Shown: positions 31,845 to 40,041 of the stretch, piece by piece
How positions within the stretch are numbered: position 1 is the first letter of the stretch
How the letters are laid out: every line of letters starts with the position of its first letter
NCBI GenBank assembly: GCA_937920085.1
Contig: CALETE010000037.1
Span: 1-56,627 of the forward strand
From: an uncultured Alphaproteobacteria bacterium
GTDB taxonomy: Bacteria; Pseudomonadota; Alphaproteobacteria; Caulobacterales; Caulobacteraceae
Reading direction: 5' to 3'
Length of the DNA: 56,627 nucleotides
Translations under genes and position numbers: made by a program
Notes under the pieces: model-generated
What the model saw: the letters and a program-made list of their open reading frames with translations, nothing else
What the model was told of the DNA's origin: nothing
Database searches by the model: none

Positions 31845-32837
31845 ATGCATCAAGGTTCATCTCCTCCGCCCTTCTCAACCACCTCTGGACGCCGGGGGAT
31901 GTTTCGCGAGAACGAGCCCTTCGACGAGGGCTTCATGTCTACGGACGGCCCGCATCGGATTTTTTATGAGCAATGCGGCGCGCCGAACGGCAAGCCTTGC
32001 GTCATCCTGCATGGGGGGCCCGGCGGAGCGATCAACTCGACCATGCGCCGGTTCTTCGATCCCGATAGGTGGCGAATGGTTCTGTTTGACCAGAGGGGCT
32101 GCGGTCGATCTGAGCCCAATGCCAGTTTGGAAGACAACACCACCTGGTCGCTGATTGCGGACATCGAACGCCTGAGGGAACACCTCGGCATTGAAAAATG
32201 GACTGTATTCGGTGGCTCATGGGGGTCGACCCTGGCCCTGGCCTACGCCATCACCCACCCGGAGCGGGTCGAGGCCCTGGTGCTGCGTGGAATTTTCCTG
32301 ATCACCGAGCGTGAAGTCGGATGGTTCTATCAGGACGGTGCCTCCATGCTGTTTCCAGATGCCTGGGCACGGTATCTAGAGCCCATTCCTGAGGCCGAGC
32401 GCGGCGACCTGCTCAACGCCTTTCACAGGCGCCTGACCCACCCCGACCGGGAGGTCCAGGCCGTGGCAGCTCAAGCCTGGAGCCAATGGGAAGGCGACAC
32501 CATTTCCATTCGTGGCCCCGAGGCCCGTCCCAGCAAGTTCAATGAAGTGGACTTTGCCATCGCCTTTGCCCGTATCGAGTGCCACTTCTTCGTCAATAAG
32601 GGCTTCATGGACGAAGACGGCTGGATCCTGAAGAACGCCCATAAAATCAAAGACATTCCTGGCTGGATCGTCCAGGGACGGTTCGACGTCGTGACCCCGA
32701 TGGAGAGTGCCTACAAGCTGGCCGCCGCCTGGCCCAAGGGCCGCCTGTCTGTGGTGTGGGATGCAGGGCATGCCTCGACAGAGCCTGGCATTGTCGATGG
32801 TTTGGTGCGGGCCACGGACGAGGCCTTGCGGCTTTAG
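31845..32837 (+). CDS. pip: Proline iminopeptidase family hydrolase
   Basis: A 330-residue alpha/beta hydrolase of the S33 peptidase family. The oxyanion region LHGGPGGAINS, FDQRGCGRSEPNA, the elbow GGSWGSTLALAYAITHPE (Ser nucleophile) and DAGHASTEPGI (His) match proline iminopeptidase, which removes N-terminal proline from peptides in the cytoplasm. A second possible start, ATG 31899 (MFRENEPFDEGFMS), gives a length closer to other members. Its stop interlocks with the stop of the convergent hydrolase. Confidence 0.9.
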   Translation: MHQGSSPPPFSTTSGRRGMFRENEPFDEGFMSTDGPHRIFYEQCGAPNGKPCVILHGGPGGAINSTMRRFFDPDRWRMVLFDQRGCGRSEPNASLEDNTTWSLIADIERLREHLGIEKWTVFGGSWGSTLALAYAITHPERVEALVLRGIFLITEREVGWFYQDGASMLFPDAWARYLEPIPEAERGDLLNAFHRRLTHPDREVQAVAAQAWSQWEGDTISIRGPEARPSKFNEVDFAIAFARIECHFFVNKGFMDEDGWILKNAHKIKDIPGWIVQGRFDVVTPMESAYKLAAAWPKGRLSVVWDAGHASTEPGIVDGLVRATDEALRL

Positions 32838-33808
32838 GCTTTAAGGAGCCCCTTTAACCACGGGATAAGCCGGGCATTGACCTCGTCTGGCCGCTCCTGC
32901 TGGGTCCAGTGGCCGCATCCGTCTAAAACGTCAGCGACCTGCAGGTTGGGAACCTTGGTCCGCATGGTCACGATGGGATCTGCGCCACCCATCATGTTGA
33001 AGGCCATGTCCTTTGTGCCCGACACAAAAAATGCTGGCTGCAGGATTTGGGTGTCCATAAATGGGGTCAGCCAGGCGTGATCGCGCTCATGATTGCGATA
33101 GCGATTAATGGGGCCGCGCAGACCTGAGGCTTTGAATTGGCTCTCATAATAGTCGAGGTCGGCTTCGCTCATCCAGCCGGGGAAGGGCTTTGGATCGGTC
33201 AGGCCGAGCAGCAGGGGATCAGAGGCCGTCTTGTTGGCCGGCCAGGTTCCCTCGGGCGCATCTCCGGAAATCGCATAGACAAACTTGCGCAGAAAACCCC
33301 GGACATCAGCTTCGGCTTCCGCCTCTGCGACGCCCTCGGCCTGGAAATAGGCCTGGTAAAAAAACCGGTTTTTTGCGGTGAAAAGCCGATCAAAAATTTC
33401 AGAAAATGGCCGAGCTCCAACGCCTAGATAGGGAACCGACAGTGCGCCCACCGCTGAAAACTGCTGTGGCCGGGTGAGGGCAGCGTTCCAAACCATGGGA
33501 GCGCCCCAGTCATGTCCCAGCAGGATCGCTGGAGCCTCGGGCTGAAGGCATTCTGCAACGCCGACCAAGTCAGCAACCATGTGCTCCATGGCATAAGCCT
33601 CAGCCGGATACGGTTTATCGGATCCGCCATAGCCTCGGACGTCGATGGCGCAGGCGGTAAAACCCGCTTCGGCCACCGGCCCAATCTGATGTCGCCAGGA
33701 ATACCAGCTCTCTGGGAAGCCGTGGACCATGATCACCAAGGGACCCTGGCCCTGGATGGCTGCGCGAAGTTTGATCCTGCCCAAATCGAGCATACGGAAT
33801 TCTGGCAT
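32834..33808 (-). CDS. Alpha/beta hydrolase, epoxide-hydrolase-like
   Basis: A 324-residue relative of the hydrolase at 30775. It has MVHGFPESWYSWRHQIGPV, AIDVRGYGGSDKPYP, the elbow LLGHDWGAPMVWNAAL (Asp nucleophile), a cap region with PINRYRNHE, and GCGHWTQQERPDEVN. These are the features of soluble epoxide hydrolases. Its TAA overlaps the TAG of the convergent pip gene (both within 32834-32837). It lies 29 bp upstream of the rodA stop on the same strand, outside the mre operon in function. Confidence 0.88.
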   Translation of the reverse strand: MPEFRMLDLGRIKLRAAIQGQGPLVIMVHGFPESWYSWRHQIGPVAEAGFTACAIDVRGYGGSDKPYPAEAYAMEHMVADLVGVAECLQPEAPAILLGHDWGAPMVWNAALTRPQQFSAVGALSVPYLGVGARPFSEIFDRLFTAKNRFFYQAYFQAEGVAEAEAEADVRGFLRKFVYAISGDAPEGTWPANKTASDPLLLGLTDPKPFPGWMSEADLDYYESQFKASGLRGPINRYRNHERDHAWLTPFMDTQILQPAFFVSGTKDMAFNMMGGADPIVTMRTKVPNLQVADVLDGCGHWTQQERPDEVNARLIPWLKGLLKA

Positions 33809-33837
33809 TTGGCCCCTCCGAAAGGTCGTTTGTGATT

Positions 33838-34995
33838 TTAAACCAGGGCACCCTTGCCGCTGGTCACTTCCGAATAGCGGTGGACCCGCGCAGACTGAAC
33901 AAGCCCAAAACCAATCATGACGGTGAGCATGACCGTACCGCCATAAGACAGCAAGGGCATGGGCACACCCACGACAGGAGCCAAGCCCATGACCATGGCG
34001 CCATTAATCAGAACATAAAAGGCGAAGGTCCCCGTCACCCCAGCTGCTGCCAACCGGCCGAAATGGGAGTGGGCGCGCGAGGCCGTCTGGAGGGCCATGA
34101 AGATGACTGCTGCATAGAGTAGAAGAACGAGTATGCAGCCTACGAAACCGAATTCTTCTGCCAGGGTGGCGAAGATAAAGTCCGTTTGCTTTTCCGGAAG
34201 GAAGTTCAACTGGCTTTGCGAACCCAGGCCATAGCCCTTACCCAGCAGTCCACCAGAGCCCAAGGCGATTTTAGACTGGAGGATATGGTATCCGGAGCCA
34301 GAGGGGTCTTTTTCCGGCGACAGAAAGGTCAAGATCCTATCCCGCTGGTAGTCATGAAGCACAAAAAGCACCATGGGCGGAACGGCGACGAGGACCAGAA
34401 GGGCACCGGCGGCGATAATCCTCCAGGCAAGGCCCGCCAGTACAACCACCGACAGCCCCGTCAAGGTCAGGAGGATGGCAGTGCCTAGATCCGGCTGATG
34501 GGCCACCAACAGGACCGGTGCCCCGATCATGACGACGGGAATTAACAGCCACCAGGATAGTCGGGCCCTCTCAGCTGAAATGCTGTGATAAAATCGCGCC
34601 AAGGCCAAAACCATGCCCAGCTTCATGATTTCCGAGGGTTGAAAACTACCCAGCGGACCAAGGTTCAGCCAACGCTGCGCGCCAAGGTGAGTCTCCCCCA
34701 GCAGGGCCACTGCAAGGAGGAGCACAAGCCCGACCCCATAAATCGGATAGGCCGCAGCAAACCAGACCCGCAAGTCGATCAGGGCCAGACAGATCATGAG
34801 GGTGAAGAAAATACCAAACTTGATCAGATGATTGGCCGCCCAAGGCTGCCAGCTCGATCCGCCAATCGAAAACATCATTAGGGCGCCTGTGCCTGCAATC
34901 AGGCAGAGAACCAGGCAGAAGACCCAATCGATGGCCGCGAATTTCACAGTCAGGCGATCGCGCTCGCCGGGGCGGGTTAGGGCACTGACAGTCAT
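33838..34995 (-). CDS. rodA: Rod-shape SEDS peptidoglycan polymerase RodA
   Basis: A 385-residue SEDS protein with about ten membrane helices. Typical motifs are GETHLGAQRWLNLGPLGSFQPSE, LVAHQPDLGTAILL, LGSGGLLGKGYGLGSQSQLNFLPEKQTDFIFA and VGVPMPLLSYGGTVMLT. RodA polymerises lipid II glycan strands during lateral wall growth, in partnership with PBP2. Its ATG overlaps the PBP2 stop (ATGA at 34992). It is the last gene of mreB-mreC-mreD-mrdA-rodA. Confidence 0.97.
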   Translation of the reverse strand: MTVSALTRPGERDRLTVKFAAIDWVFCLVLCLIAGTGALMMFSIGGSSWQPWAANHLIKFGIFFTLMICLALIDLRVWFAAAYPIYGVGLVLLLAVALLGETHLGAQRWLNLGPLGSFQPSEIMKLGMVLALARFYHSISAERARLSWWLLIPVVMIGAPVLLVAHQPDLGTAILLTLTGLSVVVLAGLAWRIIAAGALLVLVAVPPMVLFVLHDYQRDRILTFLSPEKDPSGSGYHILQSKIALGSGGLLGKGYGLGSQSQLNFLPEKQTDFIFATLAEEFGFVGCILVLLLYAAVIFMALQTASRAHSHFGRLAAAGVTGTFAFYVLINGAMVMGLAPVVGVPMPLLSYGGTVMLTVMIGFGLVQSARVHRYSEVTSGKGALV

Positions 34996-36968
34996 TGGCT
35001 CGTCACCGGACGGGGCGAAGGTGAGGATGGTGCTTGTGAAATGGGAGTCGGATCCTCTGGCGCAGCCCCGTCGGCAGGCTGGTCTGGAATATCGGGCATG
35101 GGGGTCGGCTGCTCGATGCGCGCCCGCAGGTCCGGGTCTTTCAGAAGGGCGACACGCATAATCTCCCGGGCGCGGGGGGCGGCCGCCGCTGCGCCGAAGC
35201 CGCCATGCTCGACCAAAACGCTGATTGCATAACGAGGATCGTCATAGGGCGCGAAGGCCACAAACCAAGCGTGGTCCTTAAGCGCCCATGCAAGGCTCGT
35301 GGAGGTACGTTCGCCATCGCGATAGGTATGGGATTGGGCGGTGCCTGTCTTGCCAGCCATTTTAAGCGGCCCTAAGCCCAGCTGCGCCGTCGCAGCCGCG
35401 GTGCCGGTTTCGGTCACTGAGGCCATGGCCTCTCGGACGAAGGCGATATGTTCTTTGGCGAAGGGCAATTCTGCCGCTGCCGCCCCGGAGGGTTGTTGAA
35501 TACCGCCGATGGATTCAACCAGACGAGGGTGCAGGGCCTTGTCACCATTGGCCAGTCTCGCAACCATGACGCAGAGCTGCAGCGCATTCACATTGGTATA
35601 GCCCTGGCCAATACCCATGCTGGGCGTCTCGCCTGGGTGCCAGACGGGGTCACGCTTAAAGGTGCGACGCTTATAGGCCGGGTCGGGAACAAGGCCAGGT
35701 TTTTGGCCTGGAATTCCAATATCGAAAATCTGCCCCAGGCCGAAATTCCTGGCCACCTTGGCGATCTTGTCAGGCCCGATATCCAAGGCGGTCTGATAGA
35801 AATAGATATCGCAGGATGTCACGATCGCACTGTGCATGTTCATGACACCATGATGCTTGTCACAGTGCCAAACACGCCCGCCCCAGGCCCAGGCTCCGTT
35901 ACAAACGCGCGTTTGCGCCGGATCAATCCCCGCTTCCAATGCGGCCAGCGCCACCATGGTCTTGAAGGTTGATCCCGGCGGATAGGTCGCCGTCAGCGCC
36001 TTATTAAAAAGGGGCTTGCGGTCATATTGGGACAGAGCGCGGTATTCGGGTCCGGTTAGACCCCTGACGAACTTATTGGCGTCGAAACTCGGGGCAGAGT
36101 ACATGCAAAGAATGTCGCCGCTGCGACAGTCCATCATCACCGCCGCACCGCTTTCGTCGCCAAACACTTCCATGGCACGGGTCTGGATATCAGCGTCCAG
36201 GGTTAGCTTAATTTCCTTACCCGCTAGGGACGGGATATCGCCGCCGGGAACCTGCCGGACTTCACGCCCACGGGCGTCGACTTCAACCTTCTGGGCTCCT
36301 GGTCGGCCGCGTAAGTCGAGGTCAAAGGCTTTCTCCACCCCTTGGCGACCGATCCGAAATCCCGGATGCAGCATGATAGGTTCAGAATTCGGGCCGGACG
36401 GCGAAAGGTCATTTTTATTGACCTTGGCAACATAGCCAATGACATGGGCAAAGGCCCCCCCATGCGGATAGACCCGCACCTCGCCCATATCGGCGGTGAC
36501 CCCGGGGAGCGCTTGAGCGCGGACATTAATGGACGAAAACTGTTCCCAGGTCAGATCCTCCATAACGGGGATGGGCGTCCCGCGCGGTGCCTGTTTGAGA
36601 TCCCGGGACAAGCGAGCTTGGCGGGCGTTATCCAAGGGCACGAACTGCGCCAGGGTCTTGATCGTCTCATAGGGTTTATCCGTGTCGTCACGGGACATCA
36701 TCAGCCGGAAGTTTGGCCGGTTGGTGGCGAGGACGATCCCATTGCGATCAACAATCACCCCCCGTGGGGGTGGGGTCAGTCGGAAGTTAAACTGATTGGA
36801 CACCGATAACTTTTGGTAACGCGAAGCCTCCAGCAGCTGAAGATAGGCCAACCGCCCCCCCAGTGCAGCGAGCCCGGCCCCCGCCAACCCGCCGAAGAGG
36901 AAGGCCCGGCGGTGGAAGACCCCCTGCCGCTCATTCACCTCGGAAAAGAAGATCGAAGGCTCGCTCAT
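34992..36968 (-). CDS. mrdA: Penicillin-binding protein 2, elongation transpeptidase
   Basis: The 658-residue class B PBP that crosslinks peptidoglycan during cell elongation. After a cytoplasmic tail and one membrane helix (RAFLFGGLAGAGLAALGG) comes the pedestal domain, then the transpeptidase domain with SxxK at Ser333-Lys336 (YPPGSTFKTM), SxN-type SCD at 385-387 and KTG at 540-542 (MAGKTGTAQ). The C-terminus is Pro/Ser-rich. The partner is RodA, encoded directly downstream with a 4-nt overlap. It follows mreD by 6 nt. Confidence 0.97.
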   Translation of the reverse strand: MSEPSIFFSEVNERQGVFHRRAFLFGGLAGAGLAALGGRLAYLQLLEASRYQKLSVSNQFNFRLTPPPRGVIVDRNGIVLATNRPNFRLMMSRDDTDKPYETIKTLAQFVPLDNARQARLSRDLKQAPRGTPIPVMEDLTWEQFSSINVRAQALPGVTADMGEVRVYPHGGAFAHVIGYVAKVNKNDLSPSGPNSEPIMLHPGFRIGRQGVEKAFDLDLRGRPGAQKVEVDARGREVRQVPGGDIPSLAGKEIKLTLDADIQTRAMEVFGDESGAAVMMDCRSGDILCMYSAPSFDANKFVRGLTGPEYRALSQYDRKPLFNKALTATYPPGSTFKTMVALAALEAGIDPAQTRVCNGAWAWGGRVWHCDKHHGVMNMHSAIVTSCDIYFYQTALDIGPDKIAKVARNFGLGQIFDIGIPGQKPGLVPDPAYKRRTFKRDPVWHPGETPSMGIGQGYTNVNALQLCVMVARLANGDKALHPRLVESIGGIQQPSGAAAAELPFAKEHIAFVREAMASVTETGTAAATAQLGLGPLKMAGKTGTAQSHTYRDGERTSTSLAWALKDHAWFVAFAPYDDPRYAISVLVEHGGFGAAAAAPRAREIMRVALLKDPDLRARIEQPTPMPDIPDQPADGAAPEDPTPISQAPSSPSPRPVTSQ

Positions 36969-36974
36969 GTCGAC

Positions 36975-37490
36975 CTATCTGAACCGAACATCAGCGTCGT
37001 CAAAGCGCTCGATCAACCTGTGTGACCATGGGTAGACGGCAAGGGTCACTCCCCACTGAGAAACGACGCCAAGTGCCCGCGGCGTTGTATGGGAAACCAA
37101 CTGGGTGATCAGGACCCCAAGCAGTTCGGCAAGGGCGCAGGCCACTCCAAAGGCCAGCCAAAGGATCGGCAATTGCTGCCCGATCAAGATATTTCGAACC
37201 AAGAGCACAGCGCCATAGGAGACCAAAAGCGACACCGCCCAAAGACCAAGAGGCGAGCCCCAAATCAGGTCCATACCAATGCCCATCAGCAGGAGGCAAA
37301 ATGGTGCGAGCACGGAAGGCCGGATGACCGCCCAAGCAAAAGCCGTCACCATAGCGAACACAGGCTCTGGCGGCTGCAATCCGAAGACCCGATAGGGCAT
37401 GGTGAAAAGCCAAGTCGCCACGATCACTTGGAGCGCTGGGATGAGAATCCAGCGGACCGGTGTCAGGGGCTGCGCCAGGGTCATGCTCAA
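36975..37490 (-). CDS. mreD: Rod-shape-determining membrane protein MreD
   Basis: A 171-residue inner-membrane protein with five hydrophobic segments (QVIVATWLFTMPYRVFG, MVTAFAWAVIRPSVLAPFCL, LMGIGMDLIWGSPLGLWAVS). GMDLIWGSPLG is the family motif. Sequence of MreD varies between species and position in the operon clinches the name. Its ATG overlaps the mreC stop by 4 nt. Confidence 0.93.
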   Translation of the reverse strand: MSMTLAQPLTPVRWILIPALQVIVATWLFTMPYRVFGLQPPEPVFAMVTAFAWAVIRPSVLAPFCLLLMGIGMDLIWGSPLGLWAVSLLVSYGAVLLVRNILIGQQLPILWLAFGVACALAELLGVLITQLVSHTTPRALGVVSQWGVTLAVYPWSHRLIERFDDADVRFR

Positions 37491-38647
37491 TGGGGTATGT
37501 CCCCCGCATCACTTGGGGGCGCGGCCTGGGGCACTGCTGCTGGCTTCGAAACGGCCACGGGCCGAGCCAGGGTTGGCTTGGGTGCACTAGGCTTGAGCGG
37601 CGGGGGTTTCGTAACTGATGCCGTCGCCGAAGGCTTGGCTTGCTGAACCGCTCTTTCTACGGGTTTGGCCAGGGTGGGGCTCAATGGACTTTGCGCCTCC
37701 GGACTTGCCACTGGCCGCGCCACGGGTGCTGAGGTCACAGAAGATGGAGCCGGGGCAGTCGGTGGCGGTGCCGGAAGTTCGCTTAGCCTGGGTGTATTGG
37801 CCAGCTGCCTGAAGTCTTTGAACAAGAGAATTCGCACATAATCGATGGCACCATCGTCCGCCGAAAGGACCACGCGCCATCGACCATCGAGCCCCTTTAC
37901 CGCGTGCCCAACGGGGATCCCACGTGGCAAGACTCCGCCATCACCTGAGGTCAAAACGAGGTCGTTTTCCTTCACGGGATCAGGGCCCCGCATATAATCC
38001 AATCTCGGATTTGGCCCGCCATCACCGGCGAGAATGGCGCGGGAGTCTGTCCGATCTAGCAGCACGGGTGTTCGCGAGGTCACATCGGTCAGGAGCAGGA
38101 CCCGGCTAACACCTTCGGCGACGCCAACGACCCGGCCCACCAATCCGTTCTCATTCAAAACGGGATTACCGACTTCGACCTTTTTTTCGGAGCCCACATT
38201 CACCAATCGCGAATTTGCGAAGGGACCTCTGGAGTCGGCCACAGCCAAACCAGACACCATGGGGATAGGCGGATTGACCTTAAGGCCTAGCAGGGCGCGG
38301 TAACGCTCATTGGTGTCCTGAAGGGCAATGGCCGTAGTTCGCCAGGTACGCGCCACAGTCAGCTCAGCGCGCAGACGCCGATTTTCAGACACGGCGAAGA
38401 AATACTGTTGAACAGCATTGACCCCGTTTTGAACCCAGCGCGAGGGTGCCGTAATCCAACTCGACACCGGCGCGACCACATGGTCTCCCATGGTGCGCGT
38501 GACGCCATAGGCCTGGGTCTGAATGGTTTCCCGGCGGTCGGAAAACAGCATGGTCACGCCAACAACCAGGGCAATGATCAGCGCGACCGCAGCGCTAAGC
38601 AACAGCGGCAACCTCATTTCATTGAAAGGGCTATCGCGTAGCGCCAA
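37487..38647 (-). CDS. mreC: Rod-shape-determining protein MreC
   Basis: A 386-residue protein with an N-terminal membrane helix (LPLLLSAAVALIIALVVGVTMLF), a coiled-coil segment (VQQYFFAVSENRRLRAEL), and beta domains with VNVGSEKKVEVGNPVLNENG and LTSGDGGVLPRGIPVGH. From about residue 295 the protein is rich in Pro/Ala/Ser/Lys, a long disordered periplasmic extension common in Caulobacterales. MreC organises the elongation complex in the periplasm with PBP2. It begins 41 bp after mreB. Confidence 0.95.
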   Translation of the reverse strand: MALRDSPFNEMRLPLLLSAAVALIIALVVGVTMLFSDRRETIQTQAYGVTRTMGDHVVAPVSSWITAPSRWVQNGVNAVQQYFFAVSENRRLRAELTVARTWRTTAIALQDTNERYRALLGLKVNPPIPMVSGLAVADSRGPFANSRLVNVGSEKKVEVGNPVLNENGLVGRVVGVAEGVSRVLLLTDVTSRTPVLLDRTDSRAILAGDGGPNPRLDYMRGPDPVKENDLVLTSGDGGVLPRGIPVGHAVKGLDGRWRVVLSADDGAIDYVRILLFKDFRQLANTPRLSELPAPPPTAPAPSSVTSAPVARPVASPEAQSPLSPTLAKPVERAVQQAKPSATASVTKPPPLKPSAPKPTLARPVAVSKPAAVPQAAPPSDAGDIPH

Positions 38648-38688
38648 GGAGACCTCGTACCTTCACGGGCAGTCGCCCAGACTATAAC

Positions 38689-39732
38689 CTATGCAAAGGT
38701 ATTTTCCATGACACCCTTCATCCACTTGGGATGTTCGAGCACCTTGCCGCACCCGAGGGCCACACAGGACAGGGGATCATCGGCAACTGTCACCGGCAGG
38801 CCAGTGTGATCGCGGATTTCCACGTCCAGGCCGCGCAACAGAGCTCCACCACCCGTGAGCATAATGCCCTTATCGGCAATATCAGAGGCGAGTTCCGGCG
38901 GCGTGGCTTCCAGGGCGATTTTCACAGCCTCAATGATCTGACCTACGGGCTCAGCAAGAGCATCCGCAGCCTGACGCTCGGACACGCGCACTTCCCTCGG
39001 AACCCCCTGCATCAGATCGCGGCCCTTGACCTCGATGGAAAGCCCATCGCCCTCAGCCGGAGCCCGGGCCGTGCCGATTTCCTTCTTGATGCGCTCCGCC
39101 GTGGTTTCGCCGATCAGCAGGTTATGGTTCCGCCGCATGTACGAAATAATGGCTTCGTCCATCTTGTCGCCGCCGACACGAACCGAGCGGGAATAGACAA
39201 TCCCTGACAGGGACAGGACCGCGACCTCCGTCGTGCCGCCACCGATGTCGACGACCATGGAGCCGGTCGGTTCATGGATAGGCAGGCCCGCACCGATGGC
39301 TGCTGCCATGGGTTCATCGATCAGCCCCACCCGCCGGCCGCCGGCGTTCAGGCAGCTGTCATTGATCGCCCGGCGCTCCACGGCAGTGGCACCAAACGGC
39401 ACGCAGACAACGATCTTGGGGTTCACGAAGCCCTTACGGTTGTGGACCTTGCGGATGAAGTATTTGATCATTTCTTCGGCGACTTCGAAGTCGGCGATCA
39501 CGCCATCGCGAAGGGGCCGAATGGCTTCCATGTGACCCGGTGTTCGACCCAGCATCTGCTTGGCATCGACGCCCACGGCGTGGACGATCTTGCGACCGCC
39601 AACATTGCGCAGGGCAACCACCGACGGCTCATTCAGCACAATGCCCTTACCCTTCATGTAAATCAGGGTGTTGGCGGTACCAAGGTCGATGGCGATGTCG
39701 TTCGAGATGGCGCCGAAGAGGGACGAAATCAT
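38689..39732 (-). CDS. mreB: Rod-shape actin homologue MreB
   Basis: The 347-residue bacterial actin that forms membrane-bound filaments directing wall elongation; 347 is also the Caulobacter length. Phosphate-1 motif DIAIDLGTANTLIYM, VVCVPFGATAVERRAI, IDEPMAAAIGAGLP, phosphate-2 MVVDIGGGTTEVAVLSLSG and GIMLTGGGALLRGLD are all present. ATG 39732 is preceded by AAGGG at 6-7 nt. It is the promoter-proximal gene of the operon and starts ~310 bp from the divergent ABC-F gene. Confidence 0.98.
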   Translation of the reverse strand: MISSLFGAISNDIAIDLGTANTLIYMKGKGIVLNEPSVVALRNVGGRKIVHAVGVDAKQMLGRTPGHMEAIRPLRDGVIADFEVAEEMIKYFIRKVHNRKGFVNPKIVVCVPFGATAVERRAINDSCLNAGGRRVGLIDEPMAAAIGAGLPIHEPTGSMVVDIGGGTTEVAVLSLSGIVYSRSVRVGGDKMDEAIISYMRRNHNLLIGETTAERIKKEIGTARAPAEGDGLSIEVKGRDLMQGVPREVRVSERQAADALAEPVGQIIEAVKIALEATPPELASDIADKGIMLTGGGALLRGLDVEIRDHTGLPVTVADDPLSCVALGCGKVLEHPKWMKGVMENTFA

Positions 39733-39781
39733 GATGGCCCTTAGGGGATCGTAGACGGAAACTGCAGCCCTTCCTCATCCC

Positions 39782-39827
39782 GAGTCGGCACCGAATTGGG
39801 CCATGATCTCAAGACTCGACTGGACTC
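39782..39827. promoter_or_regulatory. Cluster of three GANTC sites upstream of mreB
   Basis: GAGTC at 39782 and GACTC at 39813 and 39823 lie 50-95 bp upstream of mreB. GANTC is the CcrM methylation site in Caulobacterales and marks GcrA/CcrM-regulated promoters. Three in 46 bp exceed the chance rate of about one per 256 bp. Function is inferred. Confidence 0.4.
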
Positions 39828-39940
39828 CACTCCCCGCGTGCAAGAATGGCGCCCGTGTGCCCTGCCAATGGGGTGAATTCAAGGCTATTCTTCAATGCGA
39901 AATTGTCTTGGGGCGGGAAATAGAGACGAGGGCAGATTTG

Positions 39941-39994
39941 ACGCGACGGAGAGTTGCGTCAATTGACTTTCAGTCAGGGCATCTTCCGTCGCGT
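39941..39994. promoter_or_regulatory. Inverted repeats before the ABC-F gene
   Basis: ACGCGACGGA (39941-39950) and its exact reverse complement TCCGTCGCGT (39985-39994) enclose a perfect palindrome GTCAATTGAC (39958-39967). The group ends 47 bp before the ABC-F start. It could be a leader structure for the ABC-F mRNA or an operator. The rest of the 309-bp gap between mreB and this gene contains no recognised gene. Confidence 0.45.
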
Positions 39995-40041
39995 TTATGG
40001 CCTAGAAGCACGCTGAATTTTGGTAATCGGAAGCACAGGGC

